Assembly: GCA_007133065.1 (NCBI GenBank)
Contig: SLNJ01000017.1
Coordinates: forward strand, 1-64,000
DNA: 64,000 bases
Direction: 5' to 3'
DNA from: Opitutales bacterium
GTDB lineage: Bacteria > Verrucomicrobiota > Verrucomicrobiia > Opitutales > Oceanipulchritudinaceae
Shown: positions 46,011 through 54,614 of the stretch, in pieces
Layout: every line of letters starts with the position of its first letter
Position numbering within the stretch: position 1 is the first letter of the stretch
Position numbers and translations under genes: made by a program
Notes under the pieces: model-generated
The model's database searches: none
Told to the model about the DNA's origin: nothing
Seen by the model: the letters and a program-made list of their open reading frames with translations, nothing else

Positions 46011-46886
46011 ATGAGCGCACAACCCACCAACCCCGGCGACGACCATCCGACCGCTGAGGAGGCCGCCCGAATCTATTTTCTGCCGAACCTCATGACCGCC
46101 GGAAATCTTTTCTGCGGATTTGCCGCGGTGATCCGGTGCATTCAGGCGAAGTTCGCCGAAACCGCCGTGGATGCGGGCGAGATGATCGCCAAGGCGCCGG
46201 CCCAGCTGTACGAGCAGGCGATCTGGTTTATCCTGGCGGCGGTGGTGTTCGACTCGCTCGATGGCAGGCTCGCCCGTTTGGGAGGACGTGAATCGTTGTT
46301 TGGCAGGGAATTCGATTCCCTCGCCGATATTGTCTCCTTCGGGATGGCACCTGCACTGCTGGTATTTTTCATGATTCTTTCGCCGGAGGAAGGATATCCC
46401 GTCTTCAGCCAACTCGGCTGGGGATTCGGATTCCTCTACCTTCTGTGCGCGGGCATTCGGCTGGCGCGATTCAATGTCCTCACGCACCCGTTGCTCCAAT
46501 CGGACGCCGCGGATCCGAGTCAAGACTTCCAGGGGTTGCCGGTCCCGGCCGCGGCAGGCGTGATTTCGAGCCTGGTCCTGGTGCTCACGCGGACTGACAT
46601 GGGCGCGTTCACGGTCGTTCTTCCCTTCCTCCTGCTGCTCACATCTACATTGATGATCAGTAATATCCGATATCCGAGCTTCAAGAAGATCTCATGGACG
46701 ATGGAGCTGAAAGTGCGCAACTTCGTCATCCTGTTGCTCCTGCTCGTCCTGATCTATCAGTTCCATTATTTCACTTTTGCACTGCTCTTCATCACGTACC
46801 TGTTCTACGGTGTAGGGCGACATCTCTGGCAGCGCCGGCGCCTCGCCGCAATGGATGTGGATGAGCCCGGAGAAGATGGTGAATAA
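46011..46886 (+). CDS. pssA: CDP-diacylglycerol--serine O-phosphatidyltransferase
   Basis: 291 residues. The CDP-alcohol phosphotransferase motif is perfect: D84-G85, A88-R89, G98, D102, D106 ('DSLDGRLARLGGRESLFGRE', then FDSLAD). Multiple transmembrane helices (about 28-45, 68-82, 108-125, 135-150, 182-240, 245-270). 'YFLPNLMTAGNLFCGFAAV' is the usual PssA N-terminus. Makes phosphatidylserine, the precursor of phosphatidylethanolamine, in the inner membrane. The acidic tail is cytoplasmic. Confidence 0.95.
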   Translation: MSAQPTNPGDDHPTAEEAARIYFLPNLMTAGNLFCGFAAVIRCIQAKFAETAVDAGEMIAKAPAQLYEQAIWFILAAVVFDSLDGRLARLGGRESLFGREFDSLADIVSFGMAPALLVFFMILSPEEGYPVFSQLGWGFGFLYLLCAGIRLARFNVLTHPLLQSDAADPSQDFQGLPVPAAAGVISSLVLVLTRTDMGAFTVVLPFLLLLTSTLMISNIRYPSFKKISWTMELKVRNFVILLLLLVLIYQFHYFTFALLFITYLFYGVGRHLWQRRRLAAMDVDEPGEDGE

Positions 46887-47099
46887 GAGGGATGTTGCTG
46901 GTTGCCGACGAATAGCGTGAACAATCACGCACGGATATTCACAGAAAAAACCCATCCCAAAATCCTTTCCTCCAAGAACTTGGGCTTGCTTTTGCGCTTT
47001 TAAACAGACTAGAAGAATAAGAAGGTACTTAAATGATATTCTGTCTGAATATATAACGATTGTCAGTAGTCAGGAAAACCGCTCAAATCTCCCTTGCCA

Positions 47100-48227
47100 A
47101 TGAAGTTCAAAATCAATCGCGATCATTTCAGCAGCGGACTGCAGCAGGTCCTGAATGTCGTTGGGACCCGAGCAACGATGCCGATCCTGAGCAATGTACT
47201 GCTCGAGGCGAAGGAGGATCACGTGCTGGTAACCACGACCAATCTCGATCTGGGGATTCGTTGCAAGATCCGCGCCGAGGTGTCGGCTGAAGGAGCCATT
47301 ACCCTTCCGGTCCGCAAACTGGCGACGATTGTTCGTGAACTGCCGAGTCTCGATGTATCGGTCGAGTTGGTTGGGAATCATCAGACGCGAATCACCTCGG
47401 GACAGTCGATTTTCAAGATTATGGGGATCGCCGGAGATGAATTTCCGCCGTTGCCCGGATTCGAGGATCAGCACAGTTTCGTCCTCAGCCAGGCGGATCT
47501 CGCGCGAATGCTCAAGAGTGTCTCCTACGCCCAGTCGACCGATGAATCCCGTTTCATTATGAACGGGGTGTATTTCTCCTTTTCCGACGACAAGCTGACT
47601 CTTGCTGCGACCGATGGGCGACGCCTCGCGGTGATCTCGCGTGAGGTCGAGGTCACAGAGGAGAATGCGGGGAGCCTGATCCTGCCGGCGAAAACGGTGG
47701 CCGAGGTGGAGCGATTGCTCAACCAGGGCGAGACGGTGCAGATCTCGTTCAACGACCGGCAAGCGGCGTTTGAGATCGGGACGTCCGGCGAGGACGGCGG
47801 CGGTCTGATGGATTCGATCTACTTGGTATCGAAAACGGTCGAAGGGAGCTATCCGAACTACCGCCAAGTGATCCCGAAGGAGACAGATCTGCACATCAAG
47901 GTCAACCGGGAGAGCCTTGCAAACTGCGTCCGCCGGGCATCCCTGGTGGCAAGTGACAAGAACAACTCGGTGAAGGTGCGGATCGCAAATAACAGGCTTG
48001 AGGTCTCGAGTTCGAGTTCAGAATTCGGTGAGTCAAGCGACTCGCTGGCGGTTGAGTACGATGGCCCCGACGTCAGCGTGGCGTTCAACCCGGGATTCAT
48101 GATGGACCCTCTGAAGGCGTTGACCCGGGACGAAGTCATTTTTGAGTTCAAGGATGAGCTGAGTCCCGGCGCCTTTCGAACTCCGGACAACTTTCTTTGC
48201 GTCATCATGCCGCTCCGGCTGAACTAG
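47100..48227 (+). CDS. dnaN: DNA polymerase III beta subunit (sliding clamp)
   Basis: 375 residues from ATG 47100; a TTG two codons earlier is possible. Three clamp domains: '[19 protein letters not shown]', '[20 protein letters not shown]', '[18 protein letters not shown]', and the C-terminal '[11 protein letters not shown]' ... 'CVIMPLRL' that forms the partner-binding pocket. Gives processivity to DNA polymerase. dnaA is not adjacent, and I see only one poor DnaA-box-like sequence in the 213-nt upstream region, so this need not be the origin. Confidence 0.97.
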   Translation: MKFKINRDHFSSGLQQVLNVVGTRATMPILSNVLLEAKEDHVLVTTTNLDLGIRCKIRAEVSAEGAITLPVRKLATIVRELPSLDVSVELVGNHQTRITSGQSIFKIMGIAGDEFPPLPGFEDQHSFVLSQADLARMLKSVSYAQSTDESRFIMNGVYFSFSDDKLTLAATDGRRLAVISREVEVTEENAGSLILPAKTVAEVERLLNQGETVQISFNDRQAAFEIGTSGEDGGGLMDSIYLVSKTVEGSYPNYRQVIPKETDLHIKVNRESLANCVRRASLVASDKNNSVKVRIANNRLEVSSSSSEFGESSDSLAVEYDGPDVSVAFNPGFMMDPLKALTRDEVIFEFKDELSPGAFRTPDNFLCVIMPLRLN

Positions 48228-48254
48228 TCTGCGGGCGGATTTCCAGGATGGATT

Positions 48255-49148
48255 GTGGAGGGCTGGCTCGAGTTCACGGGTGGGGTTGCGATCCCCGCTA
48301 TGGCGTTACTGGCCATTGTGCTGATTTTGGTGAACGCTCGGGTGGGTTCGCCGAACGGGGCGATCCTGGTGCGGTGGCTGCGGTGGATTGTCGCGGCTTA
48401 TTTTTTAGCGGTTGCGCTCGAATACACCGGATTGATCCACCGACCGTTCTGGGTTTTGATGTCCATCGGTTTCCTGGGCTGGTTCGTGCTCGAAACGGGG
48501 TACAACTGGTTTGCCATCGACGCGTTGAGCAAGAGTTCGTTGCCGCTGTTCCCGCGATATCGGGAGAACAAGGACGGTGATGAATGGCCGAACCAGAAAC
48601 GCTATATCGCGTTGCGAGACTGGTTGCGTCGCCGGAAGTTTAAACGCCGCGCCGGACTCGTCGCGGTCGTGGAGGATCACGTGCTGCTTCGGTCGTCGGT
48701 ATTCGAAAACGACGCGAAAACCATACGGCTCCAGATCGTCTTCCTGCCGCACCGCAACGCCAATGTGACCGATTGCTGTTCGGTCACCTCCGTAGACCCT
48801 GAGGGGCACCGCCTGATCACCGATAATTTCTTCCTTCCGTTCGGTGGATTCTATCCGGAAAACTGGCACTTGGAGCGGCGCCCCTGGATGCGGTCGGTCG
48901 AGGCGCTCGTCCGCCGGCACATGGAACGGATGGATGCGTTCGTGACCTCATTCGAGCCGTTCACGTCCGAGCCGGTGGAGGACCTGAATCACCAACAGGC
49001 GGTGCTTGAGCGGGTGAACTCGGAGATGGGATTTCTGACTCCATACGAGCAGAGAGAGGAACACGGCAAGATCACCCGGGAAGGACGCTACCGGGTCTGG
49101 AAGGAGCTGTGGCTCCTGAGTTACCTTGGCATCGCGAGGAACTATTGA
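48255..49148 (+). CDS. Conserved membrane protein of unknown function
   Basis: 297 residues from GTG 48255 with AGGA a few nt upstream, 27 nt after dnaN, so probably co-transcribed. Three hydrophobic segments near residues 10-27, 37-58 and 65-82 are followed by a large soluble domain with no motif I recognise ('VFLPHRNANVTDCCSVTSVD', 'FFLPFGGFYPENWHLERRPW', 'WKELWLLSYLGIARNY'). The soluble part is rich in Arg/Trp and ends in a helical segment. I do not assign a function. Confidence 0.8.
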   Translation: MEGWLEFTGGVAIPAMALLAIVLILVNARVGSPNGAILVRWLRWIVAAYFLAVALEYTGLIHRPFWVLMSIGFLGWFVLETGYNWFAIDALSKSSLPLFPRYRENKDGDEWPNQKRYIALRDWLRRRKFKRRAGLVAVVEDHVLLRSSVFENDAKTIRLQIVFLPHRNANVTDCCSVTSVDPEGHRLITDNFFLPFGGFYPENWHLERRPWMRSVEALVRRHMERMDAFVTSFEPFTSEPVEDLNHQQAVLERVNSEMGFLTPYEQREEHGKITREGRYRVWKELWLLSYLGIARNY

Positions 49149-49292
49149 CCCCCTCCGCCCGCGTCAAATCGAGACGTTGCGCGCAACTTTTCCCCTCCGG
49201 CCGGGGTTTACCGGAATGTGTTCACCGGAAACAACACGGCGGCTGCAGCTACGGCTTGGCATTTACCGGCCATTGCGCTACCCCTGTATGGT

Positions 49293-49862
49293 ATGGCGGA
49301 TTCGCCGTCCCGTACGACCGATCGTGAAATCGATATTGACGCCGCCCTCATGCTTAAAGTGGGGCGGGGGGATGACGCTGCGCTCGCCATGTTGATCGAG
49401 CGCTGGAAGACCCCGCTGATCAATTTTTTCTACCGCTCACTCGGGTCGTACGAGGAGGCGGAAGAGCTGGCGATGACGGTATTTGTGCGCGTCCACCGCG
49501 CGGCGCCGAGGTATCGGCCGACAGCGAAGTTCTCGACGTACCTGTTTCAGATTGCCCGGCGCCTGTTGATCAATGCGTATCGGAAGCACCAGCGCAAACC
49601 GTTGCAGCTGGTCGATCCCGCGGAACTTCACGCGGTGGATTCTGACGATAGTGTGATGCGCAGCATGGAGATTGAGGAGTCCTTTCATCATGCTTTGGCC
49701 GGGCTTCCTGAAAACCAGCGCACGGCACTCCTGCTGTACAAACAGCAGGAGTTGAGTTACGCCGAGATTGCCGAGGTTCTCGGGAGTTCGGAGAGCGCGG
49801 TAAAGACCTGGATTTTTCGCGGGCGTCAGACCCTCCGTGAATTGCTGAGAGACCTTCTGTGA
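49293..49862 (+). CDS. ECF-type RNA polymerase sigma factor
   Basis: 189 residues from ATG 49293; a GTG at 49218 would add a low-complexity Ala-rich stretch. Region 2 about 25-95 ('EEAEELAMTVFVRVHRAAPR', 'FSTYLFQIARRLLINAYRKH'); region 4 about 135-189 with the helix-turn-helix 'LSYAEIAEVLGSSESAVKTW'. First gene of a three-gene operon with overlaps to a membrane anti-sigma factor and a proline-rich exported protein, which points to an envelope-related signal. Confidence 0.93.
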   Translation: MADSPSRTTDREIDIDAALMLKVGRGDDAALAMLIERWKTPLINFFYRSLGSYEEAEELAMTVFVRVHRAAPRYRPTAKFSTYLFQIARRLLINAYRKHQRKPLQLVDPAELHAVDSDDSVMRSMEIEESFHHALAGLPENQRTALLLYKQQELSYAEIAEVLGSSESAVKTWIFRGRQTLRELLRDLL

Positions 49863-50389
49863 ATAGACAAGACGACAACACTCCCGAGATCTCCGGGAAA
49901 CTCGATGCCCTGCTCGCGGCAATGCCCGTTCAAGCGCGGTCTGCGTTTACCGCACGCGTGCTGGAGCAGATCCGGAAGGACGCCGAACTGCAGGCGCACG
50001 AGACGTGCCTGGACACGCTCTTGCAGGCGCAGCCGATCGCCGTGCCGGAGGATTTCTCCGAGCGGACGATGCGGTGTATTCATCGGTCCGTGCGCCGCGC
50101 GCGCCGTCTTCGCCGGGTTGGCATGGCCGCGGCCGCGGCCGCCGCTATCGCTCTGTCCGCCGCACTCGCGCTCGAACGTGTCGATGACTCCGCTCCGGCC
50201 GATCCGGGGTTGGCTCCGGTAGCCGTCAGCATGGACCACGCCCACGAATCGGATCGCGTCGCCGGTCGCGCGGCGGTGTCGGATGAGGCGTTGATGTACG
50301 AACTCATACTGCTCTCGGAGGCTCTCGAGGGGGCCGAACCGTTGCTCGAAGATGAGGCCTTCCAGGCATTGGCCCTGATGTCCCGATGA
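49859..50389 (+). CDS. Putative membrane anti-sigma factor
   Basis: 176 residues from the GTG overlapping the sigma stop (GTGA). An N-terminal cytoplasmic helical part (1-80; 'LDALLAAMPVQARSAFTARV', 'VPEDFSERTMRCIHRSVRRA'), a single Ala-rich transmembrane helix about 88-105, and an acidic periplasmic tail ('ALMYELILLSEALEGAEPLL'). No zinc-binding HxxxCxxC motif, so not a ZAS-type anti-sigma. Position and topology make anti-sigma function likely but unproven by motif. Confidence 0.8.
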   Translation: MNRQDDNTPEISGKLDALLAAMPVQARSAFTARVLEQIRKDAELQAHETCLDTLLQAQPIAVPEDFSERTMRCIHRSVRRARRLRRVGMAAAAAAAIALSAALALERVDDSAPADPGLAPVAVSMDHAHESDRVAGRAAVSDEALMYELILLSEALEGAEPLLEDEAFQALALMSR

Positions 50390-50985
50390 GACGTGCTCAA
50401 TCATCCGTTCGTTCGCTCGGCGCTTTCACGAAGGGCGCGATGCTCGCAGCTGCATCGCTGGTGCTGGGCGGATGGGTCGCTGCGGCTTCAGAGGTCGAGG
50501 ATCCGCCTCCGCCCCCGCCCCCGCTTCCCGACGAGGTTATGCAGTCGCGGCCGGAGGCGCCGCCCGAAACACCCCCCCCGCCCCCGGAGGAGCTCCCCTC
50601 TCCCGAAGAGATGCAGCAGCGCCTGCGGATGCTCGAGCGGTTCCTGCGCTTGCCGCCTGAGAAACTCGCCCGGATGCGCACGACGATCGAAAGCATCGAA
50701 CGCATGTCGGAGGAAGAGCGATCGCAGTTGCAGCAGCGATTGGAGCGATATTTCAGGATGCAACCGGAGGATCGCCAGGCGCTTTCATCGCGCCTCGACC
50801 GCCTTTCCGCCGGCGAACGAGCGCAGCTTCGCGAACGCTGGGCCTCCCTGACAGCTGAAGAGCGCCGTGCGGAACGCAAGGTGTTGTCCACGATGAGCAC
50901 GCGCGAGCGTGTCGCCTATGACCGCGCCCTGTTGAAACGTATTGCGGAGGACGAGCGGACGGATGACGGCGACGAAGAGCGGTAG
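50386..50985 (+). CDS. Exported proline-rich, DUF3106-like protein
   Basis: 199 residues; the ATG overlaps the anti-sigma stop (ATGA). Signal peptide about 1-34, then proline tracts (PPPPPPPLP, PPETPPPPPEELP) and a long charged helical region (75-199) with repeated units such as 'LRLPPEKLARMRTTIESIER', 'YFRMQPEDRQAL', 'RWASLTAEERRAERK'. Resembles DUF3106 and Spy/CpxP-like periplasmic helical proteins. As third gene of a sigma/anti-sigma operon it may sense or buffer periplasmic stress; this is inference. Confidence 0.8.
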   Translation: MRRAQSSVRSLGAFTKGAMLAAASLVLGGWVAAASEVEDPPPPPPPLPDEVMQSRPEAPPETPPPPPEELPSPEEMQQRLRMLERFLRLPPEKLARMRTTIESIERMSEEERSQLQQRLERYFRMQPEDRQALSSRLDRLSAGERAQLRERWASLTAEERRAERKVLSTMSTRERVAYDRALLKRIAEDERTDDGDEER

Positions 50986-51089
50986 GCGGACCTCCGCCCT
51001 TGGCGAATATCCCACCGCCGGTCGCCCGCTCCGTGCGAGTGGGGAATACATTGACTCACACGGATCTCAATCTCAGATTGCAGGGTTTC

Positions 51090-51665
51090 ATGAGCCAGGA
51101 CCATCCCGATTTTACGCGTATCGATCCGCAGGGTATGCGGTTTGCAATTGTCGCGGCGTGCTACAACCAGCGGCAGGTCGACACGCTGCTCGGTCGTGTT
51201 CTGGAAACATTGCATGAAGCGGGTGTTGCCGCGGATGCGATCGAAACGATCCGCGTGCCCGGGTCGAATGAGGTGCCGTACGCCGCCCACATGCTGGCTG
51301 AGACGGGCGAGTTCGACTGTTTGATTGCCCTCGGGGTTGTGGTCGCCGGCGAGACGAGCCACCACGAGGTGATCGCGTACACCACCGCCCAGGCTTTGAT
51401 GCGAGCCGGGACGGAGTCCGAGGTCCCGATCATTAACGGCATCATTACAGCAAATTCCCCGCGCGAGGTGGAGGCGCGGTGCGGCGGGCAGATCGACCGG
51501 GGCCGGGAGTTTGCCTTGGCAGCACTCAAGATGGCCGCGGTGAAGTCTTCGCTGGAGGGACGGATTGACTCCGGGTTCGAGGAGATGAAATGCAGCGATT
51601 TCGAGTGTCTGAAGGACTTGGAGAACGAGGATCCGGACGACGATCAGCCCCCTTGGCGATCATGA
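51090..51665 (+). CDS. ribH: 6,7-dimethyl-8-ribityllumazine synthase
   Basis: 191 residues from ATG 51090. 'FAIVAACYNQRQVDTLLGRV', 'VPGSNEVPYAAHMLAETGEF', 'CLIALGVVVAGETSHHEVIA' (with the catalytic histidine) and 'VPIINGIITANSPREVEARC' define RibH. An acidic C-terminal tail of about 35 residues ('CLKDLENEDPDDDQPPWRS') exceeds the core enzyme. Makes the lumazine precursor of riboflavin. Overlaps nusB by 4 nt and begins the ribH-nusB-ftsY group. Confidence 0.95.
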   Translation: MSQDHPDFTRIDPQGMRFAIVAACYNQRQVDTLLGRVLETLHEAGVAADAIETIRVPGSNEVPYAAHMLAETGEFDCLIALGVVVAGETSHHEVIAYTTAQALMRAGTESEVPIINGIITANSPREVEARCGGQIDRGREFALAALKMAAVKSSLEGRIDSGFEEMKCSDFECLKDLENEDPDDDQPPWRS

Positions 51666-52105
51666 GCATGCGACGGGAGAATCGCGTGGCGGCGATCCAG
51701 TTTCTCTACATGTGGGCGGCCAACACGCCGGGGAATCTGCACGATGAGATCCGTTCGTTCTTCGAACGCCAGGAGCGGCCGCGCGATTTTTTCAGCTTCG
51801 CCGAGGAACTCGTCCTGGGTGTGATCGACCATGTCGAGGAGATTGACGGAACGATCCGGAAGTATGCGCGCAATTGGGACTTCAACAGGATTGCCCGGAT
51901 CGACCTCGCGATACTCCGGCTGGCCGTGTTCGAACTGAGATTCCGATCCGACATTCCTCCGATCGTGTCGATTAACGAGGCGATCGACCTCGCCAAGGCT
52001 TTTTCAATTCCGGATGCCAAGCGGTTCATCAACGGAATTCTGGACCAGTACAAACAGGAAATCGATCGCCCGATGCGCGAGCCCTCCGCGGGGGGACTTT
52101 CGTAA
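51662..52105 (+). CDS. nusB: Transcription antitermination factor NusB
   Basis: 147 residues from the ATG overlapping the ribH stop. All-helical NusB: 'SMRRENRVAAIQFLYMWAAN' at the N-terminus, 'RIARIDLAILRLAVFELRF', 'PPIVSINEAIDLAKAFSIPD', 'AKRFINGILDQYKQEI'. Works with NusE on rRNA boxA antitermination. The coupling to ribH is common across bacteria. Confidence 0.95.
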   Translation: MSMRRENRVAAIQFLYMWAANTPGNLHDEIRSFFERQERPRDFFSFAEELVLGVIDHVEEIDGTIRKYARNWDFNRIARIDLAILRLAVFELRFRSDIPPIVSINEAIDLAKAFSIPDAKRFINGILDQYKQEIDRPMREPSAGGLS

Positions 52106-52163
52106 CCGGCGTACGCCTCCGGAGCGCGGCAGCGGGACGTTTCACGAGCGCGAGTTATTCAGT

Positions 52164-53114
52164 ATGAAGGGATTGTTCAAGAAGTTCAGGGAGGGATTGC
52201 GCCGCACAACGCCGACGTTTCACAAGGCGTTTGGCAAGGTCGGCGGTGTGTTCGGGGCGAAACAGCTCGACGCCGCTTCGCTGGGGGAGCTGGAGGAAGC
52301 GCTCTATGGCGCCGACTTCGGAGTCGAAACAACCGAGGCAATTCTGGACCAGATCCAGGCAGCCTTCCGGGCGAACCGTGAGCTGCGCGGGCTCGACGCC
52401 GCGCGGATCGGCGCCGAAGTCCTGCGTTCCCTCCTCGGCGGAGCGGAAGTCCCCCTGGAACTCGGCAGCCATCATCCCGAGGTCATCGCTCTGATCGGGG
52501 TCAACGGATCGGGCAAGACCACCACCGCCGCCAAGCTCGGGCATTATTTCAGGGAAGAGGGCCGATCGACGCTGCTGGGCGCTTGCGACACCTTTCGCGC
52601 GGCTGCAAACGAGCAGATCGTCACCTGGGCGCAGCGGCTCGACCTCCCTTTGGTTTCCAGTCACCATGGTGCCGATGCGGCGGCCGTCGCCTTCGATGCC
52701 TACCAGGCCGCCGACAGTCGGGATTGCGACGTGCTGATCCTCGATACCGCAGGCCGGCTCCACACGAAGGGCAACCTGATGGAGGAGCTGAAGAAGATTC
52801 GGCGGGTGCTGCAGAAACAGGATGAGGCCGCACCGCATCATCGCTGGCTCGTCCTGGACGGGTCTATCGGAAGCAACTCGATCGAGCAGGCGCGGGTCTT
52901 CCACAACGCGTTCTCCCTCACCGGCCTGATCATAACCAAGCTGGACGGGACAAGCCGCGGCGGGGCGCTGGCCGGAATCCACCGTGAACTGCAGCTTCCA
53001 ATCTATTTCGTCGGCCTCGGCGAGGGATCGGACGATCTCCAGCCATTCTCCGTCGATCACTACGTGCGGGCGGTGTTCGGGTTGGAGGATGACGAGGTTC
53101 CAGCCGGAAGTTGA
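52164..53114 (+). CDS. ftsY: Signal recognition particle receptor FtsY
   Basis: 316 residues from ATG 52164. N domain 1-100; GTPase G1 'GVNGSGKTTTAAKL' (112-125), 'DTFRAAANEQ' (142-151), G3 'DTAGRLHTKGNLMEEL' (194-209), G4 'TKLDGTSRGGALAG' (258-271). It lacks the long acidic N-terminal extension of E. coli FtsY and begins with a short basic amphipathic segment (MKGLFKKFREGLRR) that can bind membrane. Odd point: the usual 'DATTGQN' element is 'DGSIGSN' (232-238). Docks SRP-ribosome complexes at the translocon. Confidence 0.94.
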   Translation: MKGLFKKFREGLRRTTPTFHKAFGKVGGVFGAKQLDAASLGELEEALYGADFGVETTEAILDQIQAAFRANRELRGLDAARIGAEVLRSLLGGAEVPLELGSHHPEVIALIGVNGSGKTTTAAKLGHYFREEGRSTLLGACDTFRAAANEQIVTWAQRLDLPLVSSHHGADAAAVAFDAYQAADSRDCDVLILDTAGRLHTKGNLMEELKKIRRVLQKQDEAAPHHRWLVLDGSIGSNSIEQARVFHNAFSLTGLIITKLDGTSRGGALAGIHRELQLPIYFVGLGEGSDDLQPFSVDHYVRAVFGLEDDEVPAGS

Positions 53115-53117
53115 TGC

Positions 53118-53155
53118 AAAAAAAAGGCCGCCTTCCCGGGGGGAGGAAGGCGACC
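53118..53155 (-). terminator. Intrinsic terminator for minus-strand transcription
   Basis: An 11-bp stem with one mismatch (arms 53145-53155 and 53126-53136, loop of 8 G/C-rich bases) is followed on the minus strand by eight T (53125-53118). On the plus strand there is no T-run, so it serves transcription coming from ribBA or from a separate RNA between 53156 and 53336, not ftsY. Confidence 0.8.
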
Positions 53156-53336
53156 GTAAACGGGTTGTGATACTGTCGGATCCAACCCTTATTCTGTCGC
53201 TGTCTTAACTCTCGGGCTCTCTCGTCCCGATTAGCCTATCGCTTTGCCAGAAGGTTGCTTGCAACCATGTATGACAGACCGGCGGGAAGAGGGTTCCTGA
53301 AATCTTGTGCTCCCGAACTAAGTTACGGATATACAA
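53156..53336 (-). ncRNA. Candidate structured RNA or structured 3' UTR of ribBA
   Basis: About 180 nt without a protein gene between the ribBA stop and a strong minus-strand terminator. It contains several hairpins: GGTTGC-TT-GCAACC at 53253-53266, GGGTTG/CAACCC closing 53162-53188, CGGG/CCCG at 53213-53229. An AT-rich TTGTATATCC sits at its upstream edge (about 53321-53334), a possible promoter. I do not recognise it as 6S, SRP, tmRNA or RNase P RNA. Confidence 0.3.
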
Positions 53337-54554
53337 TTACATCCGAATCGGGTTTTGCGAAGCCGGGGATCCCGGGTTGAGAAGGGGAATCTGCTCCACG
53401 ATCTCCAGGCCGTACCCCTCGAGGCCGACGACATTCCGGCGGGAGGAGGAGAGCAACCGGATGCTTCGGAGACCGAGAGCGCACAGAATCTGGGCTCCAA
53501 TGCCGTAGGCACGAAAATCCATCGGGGCGGCGGTGAGCCCCCTGGACTCGCCGAGATCGGACGTCTCAAGCGCACGGCGCATCGCGGTTCCGGAGCAGGG
53601 GCGACTCATGTAGAGGAATACCCCCCGCCCCTCTTCGGCGATCCGTCGGAGCGCGGTGGCAACAACATCGCTTCCCTCGCCGCCGCGCGGGCCGAATACG
53701 TCGCGCAACACGTTCTCGCCGTGGACCCGTACCAGGGTCGGGTTGGGGTCGGGAGTGCCGAGGGAGAGCGCATAGTGGAGCGTTCCGTCCACTGTGCTGC
53801 GAAAGGTGTGGAGCCGGAATTCGCCGTGTTCGTGCCGGAACGGCTGTTCGTGGACGCGCTCGATCAACTGTTCGCGCTGGTGCCGGAACTCGATCAAAGC
53901 GGCGATGGAGATTATTTTCAACCCGTGTCGGTTCTTGAACTCGATGAGCTCCGGCAGGCGCGCCACGCTGCCGTCGTCGTTGACGATCTCGCAGAGAACT
54001 CCGGCCGGCGGTAGACCCGCCAGGCGTGCAAGATCGACGGCGGCCTCGGTATGGCCGGCGCGTTCGAGAACCCCGCCGGGTCGCCCCCGCAACGGGAATA
54101 CGTGCCCGGGCTGAACCAGTTGATCCGGAGTGGCGGTCGGGTCGGCGACAATCCGGATCGTTCGGGTGCGGTCGGGGGCGCTGATCCCGGTGGAAATCCC
54201 TTCGGCCGCGTCGACCGACGCGGTGAAGTCGGTGCGCATCGATTCCCGGTTGTGCGGTACCATCGGTTGCAGGTTGAGGCGGCGGAGCTGGGCCTCGGTC
54301 GTCGGCACGCAAACGATCCCGCTCCCGTACCGGATCATCATGTTGACGGTCTCCGGCGTCGCCAGGGAGGCGGCCATGATGAGATCGCCTTCGTTCTCCC
54401 GGCCCTCATCGTCGGTCACGATGACAAGCCGGCCGGCGGCGATTTCCGCGATGGCCTCCTCGACCGGATCGAAGGGATCACCGGCCGATGACGCGTCTTG
54501 AGATGGTGCAGTCACGCCGCCACTCTGGGGTGAAACCGGTGCGATGTCATCCAC
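53337..54554 (-). CDS. ribBA: 3,4-dihydroxy-2-butanone-4-phosphate synthase with degenerate GTP-cyclohydrolase II domain
   Basis: 405 residues. The RibB domain (about 28-225) is intact: 'DDEGRENEGDLIMAA' (48-62), 'DFTASVDAAEGISTGISAPD' (109-128), 'AGHTEAAVDLARLAGLPPAG' (166-185). The RibA-like domain (about 235-395) aligns along its length but the cysteine cluster that binds zinc is gone: the region expected to read C-x(10)-C-x-C is 'GENVLRDVFGPRGGEGSD' (279-296), and the 'RQEGRGIGL' motif is 'SRPCSGTAM'. So the protein probably makes DHBP but not the GTP-derived branch. It is convergent with ribH-nusB-ftsY. Confidence 0.92.
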   Translation of the reverse strand: MDDIAPVSPQSGGVTAPSQDASSAGDPFDPVEEAIAEIAAGRLVIVTDDEGRENEGDLIMAASLATPETVNMMIRYGSGIVCVPTTEAQLRRLNLQPMVPHNRESMRTDFTASVDAAEGISTGISAPDRTRTIRIVADPTATPDQLVQPGHVFPLRGRPGGVLERAGHTEAAVDLARLAGLPPAGVLCEIVNDDGSVARLPELIEFKNRHGLKIISIAALIEFRHQREQLIERVHEQPFRHEHGEFRLHTFRSTVDGTLHYALSLGTPDPNPTLVRVHGENVLRDVFGPRGGEGSDVVATALRRIAEEGRGVFLYMSRPCSGTAMRRALETSDLGESRGLTAAPMDFRAYGIGAQILCALGLRSIRLLSSSRRNVVGLEGYGLEIVEQIPLLNPGSPASQNPIRM

Positions 54555-54614
54555 GAAATTGCGGTGGGCCGCGGTGCCATCCGGTTATTTTGATTGCAGA
54601 AGGTTCCGGCACGG

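Noticed and set aside
46887-47099. Replication origin upstream of dnaN
   Set aside because: Only one imperfect DnaA-box-like sequence (ATATTCACA) is present and dnaA is absent.
54555-54614. FMN riboswitch controlling ribBA
   Set aside because: The gap to the divergent gene is only about 60 nt, too short for an FMN aptamer plus expression platform, and no RFN-box sequence is visible.
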